Shown one piece after another: positions 61,988-64,000 of a stretch of 64,000 nt of DNA. The DNA is from Luteipulveratus flavus (GTDB taxonomy: Bacteria > Actinomycetota > Actinomycetes > Actinomycetales > Dermatophilaceae). The notes under the pieces are model-generated. The model ran no database searches. It was not told the origin of the DNA and saw nothing but the letters and a program-made list of their open reading frames with translations. A program made the translations under genes and the position numbers. Where the stretch lies: positions 62,001 to 126,000 of the forward strand of contig NZ_JAROAV010000024.1 in NCBI RefSeq assembly GCF_029439465.1. The letters run 5' to 3'. Numbering within the stretch: the stretch's first letter is position 1; the number at the start of each line of letters is the position of its first letter.

Positions 61988-63093
61988 CAGCCCTGAGCCC
62001 TCCACGTCACCACCCCTTCCTTGCTGAACGTGAACTCCGAGACGGTCAGCCCGAGCCGGATGAGCTCCTCGGCGACCACGTGCCGCCGCTCGAACTCGCA
62101 CACGAAGATCAGGTGGCCGCCACCACCGGCGCCGGTGACCTTGCCACCGAGTGCGCCGAGCTCCAGCGACCGCGCGATGGCCGTGTCGATCAGGGGCGTG
62201 GTGATGCGGGAGGACATCTTCCGCTTCTCCGACCAGGCCTGCCCGAGGAGGCGCCCGATCGTGTCGACCTCACCGCGCACCAGCGCGATCTTCATCTGCT
62301 CCGCGAGCTCCTTCTGCGCGCGCAGACCCTCCAGTGCGTCGGCGTTGCCGGTCTCGTACCGGCTCACCTGGTCCTCGATGATGTGGTCGCTCACCCGGGT
62401 GCGACCGGTGAAGGCGAGGAGCATGTTGTGCTCGAGCTCGTGGACGGTCGCGTCGCGGACCCGCAGCGGGTTGACCACGACCTGGTCCTTGAGGAACTCG
62501 ATGAAGTTGAACCCGCCGAACGCCGCGGCGTACTGGTCCTGCGACCCGCCGGGGATGCCGAGGTCCTCTCGCTCCAGGCGGTAGGCCAGCTCGGCGACCT
62601 CGTACGGCGTGAGGTCCAGCCCGCAGTGCTGGGCGACCAGGCCGATGACCGAGACCATCACCGCGCTGGAGGAGCCGAGGCCGGAGCCGGGCGGGGCGTT
62701 GGTGTGCAGGAACAGGTCGAACCCGGTCACCGGCAGCGCGCCGTCGATCTCGCGGATCCGGGCGATCGCGGCCTTCGGCAGGTCCAGGTGGCCGTTCAGC
62801 TCGACGTCGTCGTCGACACCGAAGCCGATCGAGGTGCCGTAGTCCAAGGACTGGACGGTGATGCGGCCGTCGGAGCGGGGTCGGAGCGTGGAGTAGCAGT
62901 AGCTGGAGATGGTCGCCGACAGCACGGCGCCGCCCTCCCGCTGCGGGAACGGCGCGACGTCGGTACCGCCGCCGGCGAAGGAGATGCGCAGGGGGGCGCG
63001 GGCCCGCAGGACGGGTCGCCGGTAGTCGAACCGCGGGGGCTCGGCGGGCGCCTCCTGCGGGCGGGCGGACTGCGGGCGCAGCTGTTCGGTCAT
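61987..63093 (-). CDS. hddA: GHMP kinase HddA (heptose-7-phosphate kinase)
   Basis: A 368-aa GHMP-family sugar kinase. LRISFAGGGTDVAPFP is the motif-1 start typical of HddA/fucokinase-type enzymes, PPGSGLGSSSAV the phosphate loop, and KVTGAGGGGHLIF motif 3. With GmhA and GmhB next to it, phosphorylation of D-glycero-D-manno-heptose-7-phosphate at C1 is the best prediction. The frame runs upstream, but ATG 63093 gives a normal length. A minus-strand TACTAT -10 box lies inside the palindrome upstream. The nucleotidyltransferase that would complete the pathway is not in the window. Confidence 0.9.
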   Translation of the reverse strand: MTEQLRPQSARPQEAPAEPPRFDYRRPVLRARAPLRISFAGGGTDVAPFPQREGGAVLSATISSYCYSTLRPRSDGRITVQSLDYGTSIGFGVDDDVELNGHLDLPKAAIARIREIDGALPVTGFDLFLHTNAPPGSGLGSSSAVMVSVIGLVAQHCGLDLTPYEVAELAYRLEREDLGIPGGSQDQYAAAFGGFNFIEFLKDQVVVNPLRVRDATVHELEHNMLLAFTGRTRVSDHIIEDQVSRYETGNADALEGLRAQKELAEQMKIALVRGEVDTIGRLLGQAWSEKRKMSSRITTPLIDTAIARSLELGALGGKVTGAGGGGHLIFVCEFERRHVVAEELIRLGLTVSEFTFSKEGVVTWRAQG

Positions 63094-63131
63094 GGGCGCA
63101 CTAGCCTCCAGATCGACGTACGGCGCGTGGA

Positions 63132-63149
63132 ACCTACTAGATAGTAGGT
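63132..63149. promoter_or_regulatory. 18-bp palindrome between divergent hddA and acyltransferase genes
   Basis: ACCTACTAGATAGTAGGT has eight-base perfect arms around a GA centre. It lies 38 bases before hddA and 16 bases before the acyltransferase start, and overlaps a minus-strand TACTAT -10 box. It looks like a dimeric repressor operator serving both genes; the regulator is unknown and not in the window. Confidence 0.5.
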
Positions 63150-63165
63150 GTGAACTGGAGCACAG

Positions 63166-64000
63166 ATGAAACGGATCCGCCTGATCGACGGCCTGCGGGC
63201 CGTCGCGGCCCTGCTCGTGCTGCTCTCGCACGTGGCGTTCTGGACCGGAGCCTCGGGCCAGGACGTGGTCGGCCGGCTGCTCGCCCGCGGTGACAGCGGG
63301 GTCGCGATCTTCTTCGCGCTCTCGGCGTTCCTGCTGCTGCGTCCATGGTTCCGGCACGGCCTGCTGGACACGCCCCGACCACGGCCGCGGACGTACGCCG
63401 TACGGCGGCTGGCCCGGATCCTGCCGGCGTACTGGCTCGCCCTGGTCGCGGTGCTCGTCGTCGCCGCGCTCGCCTCGTCGACCGGCGGGACCGGCTCGTG
63501 GCCGAAGGTGTTCGCGCACGTCCTGGTCCTGCAGGGCCTGACGGGCCAGACCTACCAGTCGTTCACCCAGACCTGGAGCCTCACCACCGAGCTGACGTTC
63601 TACCTCGCCGTGCCCTTCCTCGGCGCGGCGGCGTCGCGGGCCCTGCGCTCGGCCGGCGGCGTCCGGACGATCCTCGCCCGGTGCGGCGGGCTCGCGGTCG
63701 TCGGCCTGGCGCTGCAGGGCGTCGCGATGGCCTGGACCGGCGCAGGATCGCAGCGCGGGGCCGGTGTGCTGGCCACGAGCATCGTCGGCCACGGGGCGTG
63801 GTTCGCGGTCGGAGCGGCGATCGCGGTCACGGCCACGGCTCGGGACGCCGGCCGGCTGCCCTGGCGACCGGACGGCCGAGTCATGGCCTGGCTGAGGTTG
63901 CTGCGCTCCGCCGGCACCTGCCTGCTGGCCGCGCTCGCGGTGTACGTCCTCGCGGCCTCGCCACTCGCCGGACCGGTGGACCTCACGGCGCCCACCGTCG
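63166..64000 (+). CDS. Acyltransferase-3 family membrane protein (truncated by window edge)
   Basis: 278 codons are visible and the frame continues past the right edge. KRIRLIDGLRAVAALLVLLSHVAFW carries the R-x-x-A and His signature of the acyltransferase-3 (OafA/NodX) family, then SGVAIFFALSAFLLLRPW and RRLARILPAYW with the second conserved Arg, then several helices (for example WSLTTELTFYLAVPFLGA). Such proteins O-acetylate or acylate cell-surface sugars and lipids. TGGAG lies six bases before the ATG. Its position divergent from the heptose genes suggests that it decorates the same envelope glycan. Confidence 0.85.
   Translation, partial: MKRIRLIDGLRAVAALLVLLSHVAFWTGASGQDVVGRLLARGDSGVAIFFALSAFLLLRPWFRHGLLDTPRPRPRTYAVRRLARILPAYWLALVAVLVVAALASSTGGTGSWPKVFAHVLVLQGLTGQTYQSFTQTWSLTTELTFYLAVPFLGAAASRALRSAGGVRTILARCGGLAVVGLALQGVAMAWTGAGSQRGAGVLATSIVGHGAWFAVGAAIAVTATARDAGRLPWRPDGRVMAWLRLLRSAGTCLLAALAVYVLAASPLAGPVDLTAPTV

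Overview
The window is a 64 kb piece of a high-GC actinobacterial chromosome. The evidence is consistent: genes overlap tightly, GTG starts are frequent, and it carries RbpA, WhiA, a SufR-led SUF operon, a mycothiol-type DinB enzyme, an F420/PPOX-type oxidoreductase, a DtxR/IdeR iron box and several TANNNT-driven leaderless starts. Gene order closely follows the mycobacterial Rv1420-Rv1473 block plus the Rv1630-Rv1638 block, and also the equivalent Streptomyces block. The content would fit Micrococcales (for example Dermacoccaceae or Intrasporangiaceae), but genus and species cannot be read from this sequence.

Layout. 0-8 kb: a truncated ABC exporter, an enoyl-CoA hydratase-like protein, an ABC-F ATPase, a membrane-anchored zinc metallopeptidase, a sulfatase and an MMPL/RND transporter. 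8-15 kb: a complete suf operon (sufR-B-D-Rieske-C-S-U-T), translationally coupled almost throughout, with a match to the mycobacterial SufR operator at the sufR start. 15-20 kb: a secreted GH3 enzyme, an ABC-2 exporter pair leading into ctaA (heme A synthase), and the convergent ctaB (heme O synthase). 20-28.5 kb: the pentose phosphate operon tkt-tal-pgi-zwf-opcA-pgl. 28.5-37.5 kb: a long minus-strand series uvrC-rapZ-yvcK-whiA-gap-pgk-tpiA-secG-rbpA, joining lower glycolysis, its likely regulators, protein export and RNA polymerase support. 37.5-44.8 kb: a Tat-type Rieske lipoprotein, an array of 52-53 bp repeats, uvrA with a long basic tail, and divergent GH15, DinB/MDMPI and MBL genes. 44.9-50.3 kb: an NlpC/P60 peptidase, an EamA exporter, terC behind a yybP-ykoY manganese riboswitch, a DUF3817 protein and uvrB. 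50.3-57.6 kb: a lipoate ligase-like protein with permuted domains, an iron-box-controlled siderophore-interacting reductase, coaE-GrpB, a PPOX protein, an SDR, rpsA and a methyltransferase.

57.6-64 kb is the most accessory-looking part and probably serves the cell envelope. Two DUF3068 (PorA-like) paralogs flank a UDP-glucuronate-decarboxylase-like SDR. Upstream on the same strand is a coupled hddA-gmhA-gmhB heptose module, and divergent from it is a truncated acyltransferase-3 gene behind an 18-bp palindrome. This DUF3068/nucleotide-sugar/heptose/acyltransferase neighbourhood is the best candidate here for an under-described system.

Regulatory features with direct sequence support are the Mn riboswitch, the SufR operator, the iron box, a hairpin in the ABC-F leader, perfect or near-perfect hairpins between most convergent gene pairs, and two families of short intergenic tandem repeats. 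No rRNA, tRNA, CRISPR array, transposase or prophage gene was seen. No stretch longer than 300 bases lacks a gene. Apparent long frames opposite real genes were treated as high-GC shadows.
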